Shown here piece after piece: positions 1 to 6,949 of a DNA stretch of 13,722 bases. Made by a program: the position numbers and the translations under genes. The DNA lies in contig CAIVXR010000099.1 in the NCBI GenBank assembly GCA_903909925.1, forward strand, positions 1 through 13,722, written 5' to 3'. Each line of letters opens with the position of its first letter. Within the stretch, counting starts at the first letter, position 1. The notes under the pieces are model-generated. The model was not told the origin of the DNA. It saw only the letters and a program-made list of their open reading frames with translations, and made no database searches. The DNA is from an uncultured beta proteobacterium. Lineage in GTDB: Bacteria > Pseudomonadota > Gammaproteobacteria > Burkholderiales > Burkholderiaceae.

Positions 1-561
1 GCTATTGGCGTATTGGAGTTATCTGATTTTTGCTCACGCGCACAAGCACTTGCCGAGACTTTAGGCTCGCAAATTGATATGCCTAGTGTGAACACGATGC
101 TAGAAAGTGCCAAAGAGTTAGATGTGATGGCTGCTGATAGTGATATTCAGCTGAGCATTAACGTTTTATTCGATGAGCCTTACCCATGGGGTAACTTTGA
201 TGCTCTGATGCGTCAGCGTGGATTTAAATTAGCCCGCAATGGCAGGCAATATGAGTTCTATAGCAATGGAGTACTTGTTTTTAATAGTGCTGATTTAGAT
301 CCTAATTTACCGGTATCGCAATTGACTTTATTACTCGAGGTTCCATTAGTCGCTCAAGAAGAACGCGCCTTTGAAAGAATGCTTGGCGAAGGTGTTGAGA
401 TTGCTCAGGCCGCCCATGGCCGCTTAGTAGATGACAATGGTATTAATTTAAGTGAAGCTGCTGTAGTAAGTATTCGTCAGCATCTTGATATTCTTTATGC
501 CAATTTAGAGAAGTCTGGCGTCCCCGCTGGGTCTTCTACGGCTAGCAGACTCTTTAGCTAG
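1..561 (+). CDS. zipA: Cell division protein ZipA-like, C-terminal part (5' end outside window)
   Basis: The frame is open from base 1 (Ala-Ile-Gly-Val before the first TTG at 13), so this is the 3' part of a longer gene, not a complete 182-residue protein. What is visible matches the C-terminal FtsZ-binding domain of ZipA. It has a beta-rich stretch starting near QLSINVLFDEP, a conserved segment around residues 113-150 (AFERMLGEGVEIAQ then GRLVDDNG), and an end in the style seen in betaproteobacteria (GVPAGSSTASRLFS). ZipA is an inner-membrane division protein that tethers FtsZ; its membrane anchor and linker would lie upstream, outside the window. The stop TAG is 9 nt before ligA, and zipA directly upstream of ligA is a known order in proteobacteria. 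The family call rests on these C-terminal signatures plus context, since the anchor cannot be seen. Confidence 0.85.
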   Translation, partial: AIGVLELSDFCSRAQALAETLGSQIDMPSVNTMLESAKELDVMAADSDIQLSINVLFDEPYPWGNFDALMRQRGFKLARNGRQYEFYSNGVLVFNSADLDPNLPVSQLTLLLEVPLVAQEERAFERMLGEGVEIAQAAHGRLVDDNGINLSEAAVVSIRQHLDILYANLEKSGVPAGSSTASRLFS

Positions 562-570
562 GAAAGCACC

Positions 571-2586
571 TTGTCGTCCAATAGTCCGACAAATTTAGCG
601 GAGCGCTATGCATTCTTGCAGGGAGAGCTTGCACGCTTAGAGCATGCCTATTACGTGCTCGATAATCCACTACTACCCGATATTGAATATGATCGTCTTT
701 ATCGTGAGCTCTTAGACATCGAGGCTGCTCATCCCCAATGGGTTACTTCAGAGTCTCTATCGCAAAGGGTGGGTGGCGCTGCCCTGAAAGAATTTGATTC
801 AGTAACGCATGAAGTGCCGATGCTCTCTTTGAATAATGCATTTGAGGAGGCTGAGCTTATCGCTTTTGATCGTCGTTGTCGTGAAGGCTTGCATCTAGAT
901 CATGTTGCTTATGCTGGCGAGCTCAAGTTTGACGGTCTAGCGATCTCACTGCGTTATGAAAACGGCTCTCTAATAACCGCTGCCACACGAGGTGATGGCG
1001 CTAGTGGCGAAGATGTCACAGCAAACATCAAAACAATTCGTGCTATTCCTCTCAAACTTACTGGTAAAAATATTCCGAAAGTATTAGAAGTTCGTGGTGA
1101 AGTCTTTATGTATCTTAAAGACTTCGAGAAGATGAATAGGCTAGCAGCAGAGTTGGGAGAAAAAGAGTTTGCCAATCCTCGAAACGCAGCTGCTGGTAGC
1201 TTGCGTCAATTAGATTCGAAGATTACGGCAAAAAGACCACTCTCGTTCTTTGCTTACGGCTTGGGAGCGATAGAGCCTCAATCCTGGCTACCGACAACCC
1301 ATGAAGAATTGCTCAATGCCTATGTAGAACTGGGATTGCCAGTATGCTCAGAGCGCAGAGTGCTCAACTCGGTGCAAGAGATCCTCAATTTCTACAATGA
1401 GATTGGTGAAAAACGAAACTCCCTTCCATACGATATCGATGGCGTAGTTTATAAAGTCAATTCGTTTGCAGAGCAGGCTAAACTTGGTTTTGTATCCAGG
1501 GCACCAAGGTTTGCTCTGGCCCACAAGTATCCAGCGCAAGAAGCCCTGACTACTGTCTTGGGGATTGATGTTCAGGTGGGTCGTACTGGTGCAATTACTC
1601 CAGTAGCTAGACTGGCCCCAGTTGAAGTCGGCGGGGTAACGGTCACCAATGCCACGCTACATAACGAAGACGAAGTAAAGCGTAAGGATGTACGGATTGG
1701 CGATACCGTTTCTGTCCGCAGAGCAGGCGATGTGATCCCCGAAGTAGTTTCAGTGATTAAAGACCGCAGGCCTGCCAACACAACAGAGTTCGTCATGCCA
1801 ACCAATTGTCCAGTATGTGATTCACATATTGAGCGCTTGGCGGATGAGGCAGTTGCGCGCTGTAGCGGTGGTTTATTTTGTGGGGCGCAGCGTAAGCAGG
1901 CATTAATACACTTTGCTCACAGAAGGGCGCTAGATATTGAGGGCTTAGGCGAGAAGATCGTGGATCAATTGGTTGATCACAATCTGGTGAGAACCCCAGC
2001 AGATCTTTATAAACTGGGATTCACTGCTCTAGCCAATCTTGAGCGGATGGGCGATAAGTCTGCAGATAATCTGATTGCGGCAATTAATCAGTCTAGAAAC
2101 ACTACCTTAGCGAGATTTATCTTTGCCTTGGGTATTCGTCATGTGGGCGAGACCACGGCAAAAGATTTAGCGAATCACTATCAATCCATGAATGCCTTAA
2201 TGAATGCCAGCATGGAAGACTTGCTCACAGTGAAAGATGTTGGGCCAGTAGTCGCCGATTCCATCACCAGCTTTATGCAAGAAGCGCATAACAGAGAGGT
2301 CATTGAGCAACTTTTAGCTTCAGGCATGCAACTTGCTGTGGAAGAAAAAGTGATCAGCGCAGCAGTAGCGGGTAAGACCTTTGTGCTAACGGGCACATTC
2401 CCAACAATGACAAGGGATGAGGCAAAGGCTCTGCTTGAAAAAGCGGGAGCTAAGGTAGCTGGGTCAGTTTCTGCAAAAACAGATTATGTTGTGGCAGGTG
2501 CTGACGCAGGAAGTAAGCTCACTAAGGCGGAAGAGTTAGGTGTGACAGTGATCGATGAAGCTGCGATGCTTAATTTATTGAAGTAA
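571..2586 (+). CDS. ligA: NAD-dependent DNA ligase LigA
   Basis: LigA seals nicks in duplex DNA using NAD+, joining Okazaki fragments and finishing repair. It is 671 residues, the usual size for the family. The N-terminal Ia domain contains YYVLDNPLLPDIEYD. The adenylation domain has the AMP-accepting lysine in KFDG (Lys119, in context ELKFDGLA). An OB-fold follows around residues 325-405. The zinc site has four cysteines, Cys413, Cys416, Cys431 and Cys437, with the C-terminal pair in the CSGGLFC arrangement. Helix-hairpin-helix repeats span about 440-585 and a BRCT domain about 590-671 (GKTFVLTGTF). The start is TTG, preceded by AGGAAAG at 560-566, which overlaps the zipA stop, so the two genes are probably coupled. 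No truncation or missing key residue was seen. Confidence 0.98.
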   Translation: MSSNSPTNLAERYAFLQGELARLEHAYYVLDNPLLPDIEYDRLYRELLDIEAAHPQWVTSESLSQRVGGAALKEFDSVTHEVPMLSLNNAFEEAELIAFDRRCREGLHLDHVAYAGELKFDGLAISLRYENGSLITAATRGDGASGEDVTANIKTIRAIPLKLTGKNIPKVLEVRGEVFMYLKDFEKMNRLAAELGEKEFANPRNAAAGSLRQLDSKITAKRPLSFFAYGLGAIEPQSWLPTTHEELLNAYVELGLPVCSERRVLNSVQEILNFYNEIGEKRNSLPYDIDGVVYKVNSFAEQAKLGFVSRAPRFALAHKYPAQEALTTVLGIDVQVGRTGAITPVARLAPVEVGGVTVTNATLHNEDEVKRKDVRIGDTVSVRRAGDVIPEVVSVIKDRRPANTTEFVMPTNCPVCDSHIERLADEAVARCSGGLFCGAQRKQALIHFAHRRALDIEGLGEKIVDQLVDHNLVRTPADLYKLGFTALANLERMGDKSADNLIAAINQSRNTTLARFIFALGIRHVGETTAKDLANHYQSMNALMNASMEDLLTVKDVGPVVADSITSFMQEAHNREVIEQLLASGMQLAVEEKVISAAVAGKTFVLTGTFPTMTRDEAKALLEKAGAKVAGSVSAKTDYVVAGADAGSKLTKAEELGVTVIDEAAMLNLLK

Positions 2587-2599
2587 GGTTTATGTCCAA

Positions 2600-3364
2600 G
2601 TGAATTCATTAAATTCAAAATTCCACATCAACTCAAAAGAGTGGGCTCCCTTAGCCCCTATTTCTGATCAAGAAAAGCAAGTACGTATTGATTTAGCGAC
2701 GGCCTATCAACTGGCGCATCTCAAAAATTGGGATGACGGAATCTATACCCATATATCAGCGGCTACACCAGACGAAGAGGGCGCTTATTTACTCAATCAG
2801 TTTGGACTGCGCTTTAATGAAGTCACCCCGCAGAATTTAGTAAAGGTTAATGTTGAGGGCAAAATACTGTCTGGTGATGGCCCAGTCAATCAAACGGGTT
2901 TTGCAATTCATGGGGCAGTGCATGCAGCAAGATTAGATGCGCATTGTGTATTCCATTTGCACGCAGATTCTGTGATTGCCGTATCGGCCCAGAAAAATGG
3001 GCTGCTGCCAATTTCTCAGCATGCTTTGCGCTTCTATCAAGATATGGGTTACCACCCATACCAGGGCTTAGCACTTTCGTCGCAAGAGCAAGCCTCTTTA
3101 ATTGCAAACCTAGGCAATAAGAAGGCCATACTTTTGCATAATCATGGCAGTATTGTTTGTGGGTCATCTATTCAGCAGGCGTTTTATTTAATGGATGTTT
3201 TAGATAAAGCCTGCAAAATTCAGTTGCTAGCGCGATCTCATGAAGATCTTGTTTACCCGCCCGTGGACATCTGTGAATTAACCTACCAACAGCTTTGTAG
3301 TGATGGTGATCAGGAGGGCCAGTTAGAATGGCCTGCATATCAACGTATGTTTGTTAACTATTAG
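2600..3364 (+). CDS. Class II aldolase/adducin family protein
   Basis: A 254-residue protein with a class II aldolase/adducin head domain spanning roughly residues 28-220. Likely divalent-metal ligands are visible: His119 and His121 in FHLHADS, and a His in the HNHG segment (residues 180-183). His104 (FAIH) sits near where sugar-phosphate aldolases carry their catalytic Glu, which argues against a classical fuculose- or rhamnulose-phosphate aldolase. The family includes aldolases, epimerases, dehydratases, decarboxylases and adducin-like proteins, so the substrate cannot be named. The start is GTG at 2600; in-frame sequence just upstream offers no better codon. An ATG at 2592 is out of frame and opens a three-codon ORF whose TGA overlaps the GTG (GTGA). 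It follows ligA by 13 nt and precedes a tautomerase-like gene by 12 nt, so read-through from ligA is likely. Confidence 0.85.
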   Translation: MNSLNSKFHINSKEWAPLAPISDQEKQVRIDLATAYQLAHLKNWDDGIYTHISAATPDEEGAYLLNQFGLRFNEVTPQNLVKVNVEGKILSGDGPVNQTGFAIHGAVHAARLDAHCVFHLHADSVIAVSAQKNGLLPISQHALRFYQDMGYHPYQGLALSSQEQASLIANLGNKKAILLHNHGSIVCGSSIQQAFYLMDVLDKACKIQLLARSHEDLVYPPVDICELTYQQLCSDGDQEGQLEWPAYQRMFVNY

Positions 3365-3376
3365 TCGGAGGTAAAG

Positions 3377-3559
3377 ATGCCAGTTATTCAAGTTCAATTG
3401 TTTGAAGGTCGTACAGAGGATGTGAAGCGTGAGTATGCAAAAGCCATTACTGAGGCTGCCGTCAAAATTATGGGATGCTCTGCTGAGTCTGTAGATGTGA
3501 TCTATCAGGATATTAAAAAATCAGATTGGGCTACTGCAGGTAAGTTATGGAGTGATTAA
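3377..3559 (+). CDS. 4-oxalocrotonate tautomerase-like small protein
   Basis: A 60-residue protein of the tautomerase superfamily, whose members work as small oligomers and use an N-terminal proline as the catalytic base once Met is removed. The sequence starts Met-Pro (Pro1 of the mature protein) and keeps Arg11 in FEGR. Length and the beta-alpha-beta pattern fit. By ungapped counting, the position of Arg39 in classical 4-OT is Asp here (ESVDVIYQD) and that of Phe50 is Trp (SDWATAG), so the substrate probably differs from 2-hydroxymuconate. No other meta-cleavage pathway genes are nearby. A strong ribosome site (GGAGG, 3366-3370) precedes the ATG, and the upstream aldolase-family gene ends 12 nt before it. 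A terminator follows directly, so this appears to be the last gene of the unit. Confidence 0.88.
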   Translation: MPVIQVQLFEGRTEDVKREYAKAITEAAVKIMGCSAESVDVIYQDIKKSDWATAGKLWSD

Positions 3560-3580
3560 CTTTAGCTTGCATTCATCGAC

Positions 3581-3607
3581 AAATCCCCCATTCATTGGGG
3601 ATTTTTT
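3581..3607 (+). terminator. Intrinsic terminator after the tautomerase gene
   Basis: AAATCCCC (3581-3588) and GGGGATTT (3597-3604) form a perfect 8-bp stem with an 8-nt loop, followed by T residues up to 3607. It ends the zipA-ligA-aldolase-tautomerase unit. It overlaps the stop codon of the convergent LysR gene (3606-3608). On the - strand the same stem is followed only by TTTGTCG, so it may also act, more weakly, for the LysR transcript. Confidence 0.85.
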
Positions 3608-4529
3608 ATTCAATATGCTCCGGCGGAAGACCTTTCCACCACTCACCCTTAAATTGACCTTGTAGCCAATCAATGCATTGACTCACTTTAGTCGGCACAT
3701 GTTTAGGCGAAGAAAAGACTGCATGCATTTCTTGGCTTGGTAATAGCCAGTCTTCCATCACTGGCTGTAACACTTGGTCTTGAATCGATTGGTGAGCAAC
3801 ATAGCAGGGTAGCGCTGCTAAACCCATTCCCGCTCTCGCGGCCGAAAGAATGGAGGAGAGGTTGTTCGAAATGAATGGACCCTTTACTTCAACGACTTCA
3901 GTTTGATTTTGCGGATTCGTAAAACTCCAGCGATGATCACTTTGCGCTGTCGTGTAGATGAGGGCGCGATGTTTTTTGATGTCTTCTGGCGTTTTAGGCG
4001 CTGGATGTTCTTGAAGATATCTAGGGTTGGCAACCAATATCCAAGGATTCATACCGATAAATCGCGAGCCTAATGAGGAGTCTGGTAGATTTCTCATCCG
4101 AATTGCTAAATCGACTCCTTGCTCAATCAAGTTGATATAGCGATCATCCATACTCAAATCGACTTCTAACTCTGGATGATGTGACATGAATTCTAAAATC
4201 GAGGGTGTCAGTACGCGGCGCCCAAAGGCAACTGAAGAGCTGATCGTTAATTTGCCACGAACTTTAGATTGCATTAATGAAGCGAGATCGTCAGCCTCAT
4301 TAATTTCCTGAGAAATGATCTTACATTTCTCGTAGTAGAGCTTTCCAATCTCAGTAGCTGTGACACCCCGTGTACTTCGATGCAGTAATAGGGTGCCTAA
4401 ACGTTTTTCCAGGCTGGCTACAAACTTAGTGGCGGTTGGTTGGGTGATGCCTAAGTCTTCAGCAGCCTTGCTAAATGAGCCCGTTTCAACAATTCGAATA
4501 AATAGAAATATGCCTTGGACACGATCCAT
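3606..4529 (-). CDS. LysR-type transcriptional regulator, divergent from gcl
   Basis: A 307-residue LysR-family regulator, the standard length. Residues 1-62 carry the winged helix-turn-helix: FIRIVETGSFSKAAEDLG leads into ITQPTATKFVASLEKRLG, followed by the typical LLHRSTRGVTATEIG. The rest is a periplasmic-binding-protein-like effector domain from about 90 to 295, with the usual RGKLTISS entry. The call as a LysR regulator is firm; the effector is not visible. It is transcribed away from gcl and shares a 134-bp gap that contains a LysR-type palindrome and a direct repeat, so control of gcl and of itself is the natural inference. By analogy with other regulators of glyoxylate metabolism an organic acid could be the ligand, but this is a guess. 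The stop overlaps a terminator shared with the + strand unit. Confidence 0.95.
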   Translation of the reverse strand: MDRVQGIFLFIRIVETGSFSKAAEDLGITQPTATKFVASLEKRLGTLLLHRSTRGVTATEIGKLYYEKCKIISQEINEADDLASLMQSKVRGKLTISSSVAFGRRVLTPSILEFMSHHPELEVDLSMDDRYINLIEQGVDLAIRMRNLPDSSLGSRFIGMNPWILVANPRYLQEHPAPKTPEDIKKHRALIYTTAQSDHRWSFTNPQNQTEVVEVKGPFISNNLSSILSAARAGMGLAALPCYVAHQSIQDQVLQPVMEDWLLPSQEMHAVFSSPKHVPTKVSQCIDWLQGQFKGEWWKGLPPEHIE

Positions 4530-4550
4530 AGTGGTTTTTAAGGGTTTAGA

Positions 4551-4570
4551 TACACTATTTTTACACTATT
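4551..4570. repeat. 9-bp direct repeat with 11-bp period in the LysR/gcl gap
   Basis: TACACTATT occurs at 4551-4559 and again at 4562-4570, a period of 11 bp, about one helical turn. The second copy runs into the left arm of the palindrome at 4567-4583. The spacing puts the copies on the same DNA face, which would suit binding by a regulator dimer or tetramer. It is also close to the LysR start (4529), so it could serve autoregulation. Confidence 0.5.
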
Positions 4571-4583
4571 CCATGGTGGAATA
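4567..4583. promoter_or_regulatory. Putative LysR-type operator between the LysR gene and gcl
   Basis: TATTCCA (4567-4573) and TGGAATA (4577-4583) are perfect inverted repeats around a 3-bp centre. The site contains the T-N11-A core (T4569 to A4581) described for LysR-family binding sites. Its centre at 4575 is 46 bp from the LysR start and 89 bp from the gcl start. If gcl transcription begins near 4631-4640, the centre lies about 56-65 bp upstream, the usual position of a LysR recognition site. Function is inferred from symmetry and position only. Confidence 0.6.
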
Positions 4584-4663
4584 CTAGATATAGATTTGCT
4601 GATCTTCCCAAAAAGCCCAAATTTCACCATCATTGCGCCTACAACAACATTGGGAGGCAAATC

Positions 4664-6454
4664 ATGGCAAAAATGAAGGCAGCAATGGCAGCGGTTTTGG
4701 TAATGGAAAAAGAGGGTATTACTACTGCCTTCGGAGTACCTGGTGCTGCAATTAATCCGCTCTATGCGCAACTTCGTGAACGTCAGTCGATTACCCATAT
4801 TTTGGCTCGCCACGTAGAGGGTGCATCGCACATGGCAGAAGGCTATACCCGTGCTAAGGCTGGCAATATTGGTGTATGTATCGGTACCTCTGGCCCTGCT
4901 GGAACCGACATGATCACTGGCCTGTATTCAGCTAGCGCTGATTCCATTCCAATTCTTTGTATTACAGGTCAAGCGCCACGCGCACGTTTGTACAAAGAAG
5001 ATTTCCAAGCTGTTGATATTGAGAGCATTGCTAAGCCCGTGACCAAATGGGCTGTTACCGTTCGTGAGCCAGGTTTAGTGCCACGCGTATTTCAGCAGGC
5101 ATTTCACATCATGCGTTCTGGACGTCCAGGACCAGTCTTGATCGATTTGCCAATTGATGTTCAGATGGCTGAGATTGAATTTGATATCGATACTTACGAG
5201 CCATTAGCGGTTTACAAACCTACACCGAGCCGTAAGCAAATCGAAAAAGCGATGGAAATGTTGATGACCGCAGAAAAGCCATTGATTGTGGCTGGTGGCG
5301 GAATTATCAATGCAGATGCTTCTAAGTTATTAGTAGAGTTTGCTGAAATAATGGGTATTCCAGTTATTCCAACCTTAATGGGTTGGGGCTCAATCCCGGA
5401 TGATCACCACTTAATGGCTGGTATGGTTGGTTTACAAACTTCGCATCGCTACGGCAATGCCACAATGCTAGCAAGCGACTTTGTATTAGGCATTGGTAAC
5501 CGTTGGGCGAATCGTCACACTGGTTCAATTGATGTGTATACCAAAGGTCGTAAGTTTGTTCACGTAGATATTGAGCCTACGCAAATTGGTCGAGTATTTA
5601 CGCCTGATTACGGAATTGTTTCTGATGCCAAAGCAGCTCTCGAGTTATTCGTTGAAGTCGCTAATGATTGGAAGGCAAAAGGTAAGCTCAATAATTACGG
5701 CGATTGGGTAGGTCGTTGCCAAGAGCGTAAGAAGCTCATGTTGCGTAAGACTGATTTTGATAACATTCCAGTCAAACCACAACGTGTTTATCAGGAGATG
5801 AACACTGCATTTGGTCGCGACACTATCTATGTCACCACCATTGGTTTATCGCAAATTGCAGGCGGACAGTTCTTGCATGTGTATGGCGATCGTCAGTGGA
5901 TTAACTGCGGACAAGCTGGCCCATTAGGCTGGACTATTCCAGCTGCTCTAGGTGTATTGGCTGCTGACCCTACTCGAACCGTCGTTGGTTTATCAGGCGA
6001 TTACGACTTCCAGTTCTTAATTGAAGAGTTGGCTGTAGGTGCGCAATTCAAATTGCCTTTAGTGATGGTATTGGTAAATAACAGCTACCTCGGATTAATT
6101 CGTCAGGCGCAACGCGGTTTTGAGATGGACTACTGTGTACAGTTAGCCTTTGACAACATTAACGTGGACGACACAACCCTTAAAGGTTATGGCGTTGACC
6201 ACGGCAAAGTTGTTGAAGGTTTAGGTTGCAAATTAATCCGCGTAAGCGATCCTGCCAAGATTAATGCTGCTTTAGTTGAAGCGCAGAAGATGGCTAAACA
6301 CTTCATGGTGCCAGTGGTAGTAGAGGTGATCATGGAGAAGGTAACCAATATTGCGATGGGTATGGAGATTGACAATATCAATGAGTTTGAAGAAGTTGAT
6401 TGTCGCCACCCAGCTGGTCGTGAAGGCTTACAAATGGCAGGCCTCCTAGACTAA
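4664..6454 (+). CDS. gcl: Glyoxylate carboligase (tartronate-semialdehyde synthase)
   Basis: Gcl condenses two glyoxylate molecules into tartronate semialdehyde plus CO2, using thiamine diphosphate with FAD as structural cofactor; it opens the glycerate route of glyoxylate use. At 596 residues it is family-sized and matches E. coli Gcl closely from the first residues (MAKM, then EKEGITTAFGVPGAAINP). The diagnostic feature is Val51 in ARHVEGASHMAEGYTR: nearly all related thiamine enzymes have a catalytic Glu there, and Gcl does not. The C-terminal thiamine-binding motif is seen as SGDYDFQF with LVNNSYLGL about 27 residues later. A strong ribosome site GGGAGG (4652-4657) fixes the ATG. No hyi or glxR gene for the following steps is adjacent: a terminator follows directly. 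Regulation is probably by the divergent LysR protein. Confidence 0.98.
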   Translation: MAKMKAAMAAVLVMEKEGITTAFGVPGAAINPLYAQLRERQSITHILARHVEGASHMAEGYTRAKAGNIGVCIGTSGPAGTDMITGLYSASADSIPILCITGQAPRARLYKEDFQAVDIESIAKPVTKWAVTVREPGLVPRVFQQAFHIMRSGRPGPVLIDLPIDVQMAEIEFDIDTYEPLAVYKPTPSRKQIEKAMEMLMTAEKPLIVAGGGIINADASKLLVEFAEIMGIPVIPTLMGWGSIPDDHHLMAGMVGLQTSHRYGNATMLASDFVLGIGNRWANRHTGSIDVYTKGRKFVHVDIEPTQIGRVFTPDYGIVSDAKAALELFVEVANDWKAKGKLNNYGDWVGRCQERKKLMLRKTDFDNIPVKPQRVYQEMNTAFGRDTIYVTTIGLSQIAGGQFLHVYGDRQWINCGQAGPLGWTIPAALGVLAADPTRTVVGLSGDYDFQFLIEELAVGAQFKLPLVMVLVNNSYLGLIRQAQRGFEMDYCVQLAFDNINVDDTTLKGYGVDHGKVVEGLGCKLIRVSDPAKINAALVEAQKMAKHFMVPVVVEVIMEKVTNIAMGMEIDNINEFEEVDCRHPAGREGLQMAGLLD

Positions 6455-6477
6455 GCATTCAAGAAGTTAGCATTACC

Positions 6478-6510
6478 AGAGCCCAGCTTAAAACCTGGGC
6501 TCTTTCTTTT
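6478..6510 (+). terminator. Intrinsic terminator after gcl
   Basis: AGAGCCCAG (6478-6486) pairs perfectly with CTGGGCTCT (6495-6503) across an 8-nt loop, giving a 9-bp GC-rich stem, and a T-rich run continues to 6510. It makes gcl a single-gene transcript and separates it from the AT-rich genes downstream. Confidence 0.92.
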
Positions 6511-6551
6511 GGTGGGTGTTTAAAGTAGAAATTTTTGATGTAATGTCGGTA

Positions 6552-6568
6552 ATTTCTTACCAAGAAAT
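6552..6568. repeat. Perfect 7-3-7 inverted repeat upstream of the EamA-like gene
   Basis: ATTTCTT (6552-6558) and AAGAAAT (6562-6568) are inverted repeats around ACC. A second pairing, GGTAA (6548-6552) with TTACC (6557-6561), uses the same bases, so only one could form in RNA. As DNA the site has operator-like geometry with a T-N11-A core (T6554 to A6566). A possible weak promoter overlaps it (TTACCA 6557-6562, 16 bp, TATTTA 6579-6584). AT-rich DNA gives such symmetry by chance fairly often, so the role is open. Confidence 0.35.
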
Positions 6569-6621
6569 CAGGTGGCAATATTTAGAGGTTCTCAGTAAGA
6601 TTTTTGGTTTGAGGGCCTTCC

Positions 6622-6945
6622 ATGCAGAAAGTTCCAGGATTTTTTACTTCTATTATTGACCCTGCTCGATATAAGAACATTGATAGCGCGTTTGTTGTTA
6701 TGCACGCAAACGTCGAATTCGGTAATTTTTTATCCGCCTTGACGCAGGTTTCTTTTGTTTTTGCAATTACTGCTAATAATTTGATGATTGTTTGGCCAAT
6801 ACTTAATGCAACTGGTTTTTTGGGTGCTGTATTTGCTTATCTTTTTCTTGGAGAAAAATTAAAGCGAATTGATTTTTTTTATATTTTTTCTGCCTTTTTA
6901 ATTACTGGGTTGGTGGCTATTTCCTTTAATTATGAGGAGTTTTAA
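6622..6945 (+). CDS. Small EamA/SMR-like membrane protein, possibly a transporter remnant
   Basis: A 107-residue protein that I do not recognise as a named gene. The first 30 or so residues are polar, followed by three hydrophobic segments at about 36-53, 54-77 and 85-103. The segment LMIVWPILNATGFLGAVFAYLFLGEKLKR resembles the end of an EamA/drug-metabolite-transporter or small-multidrug-resistance domain, where a small-residue helix is followed by LGE and a basic loop. Such domains normally have four or five helices, so the first is missing. The ORF may be the 3' remnant of a longer transporter, or a subunit that needs a partner. An in-frame TGA at 6610-6612 blocks extension upstream, and GAGGG (6611-6615) precedes the ATG. 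The gene is T-rich with codon use unlike gcl or ligA, suggesting transfer. It is coupled to the Nudix gene downstream. Confidence 0.6.
   Translation: MQKVPGFFTSIIDPARYKNIDSAFVVMHANVEFGNFLSALTQVSFVFAITANNLMIVWPILNATGFLGAVFAYLFLGEKLKRIDFFYIFSAFLITGLVAISFNYEEF
6934..6939 (+). promoter_or_regulatory. Ribosome-binding site deciding the Nudix start
   Basis: GAGGAG lies 7 nt before GTG 6947 and 10 nt before ATG 6950. It falls inside the codons that would be translated if the ATG at 6932 were used. This argues that translation starts at 6947 or 6950, just after the stop of the membrane-protein gene (6943-6945). Confidence 0.6.
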
Positions 6946-6949
6946 TGTG

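Noticed and set aside
954..1175. Antisense ORFs within ligA (also at 1348-1539, 1572-1805, 2181-2396)
   Set aside because: They lie fully inside the firmly identified ligA frame, have no ribosome sites and no recognisable domains.
4538..4831. 97-codon - strand ORF over the LysR/gcl gap and the gcl start
   Set aside because: It covers the operator region and the gcl N-terminus, its composition is low in protein-like features, and LysR and gcl account for the coding signal.
6543..6659. 38-codon + strand ORF starting ATG before the EamA-like gene
   Set aside because: No good ribosome site, no hydrophobic or domain-like sequence, and it runs out of frame into the better supported downstream gene.
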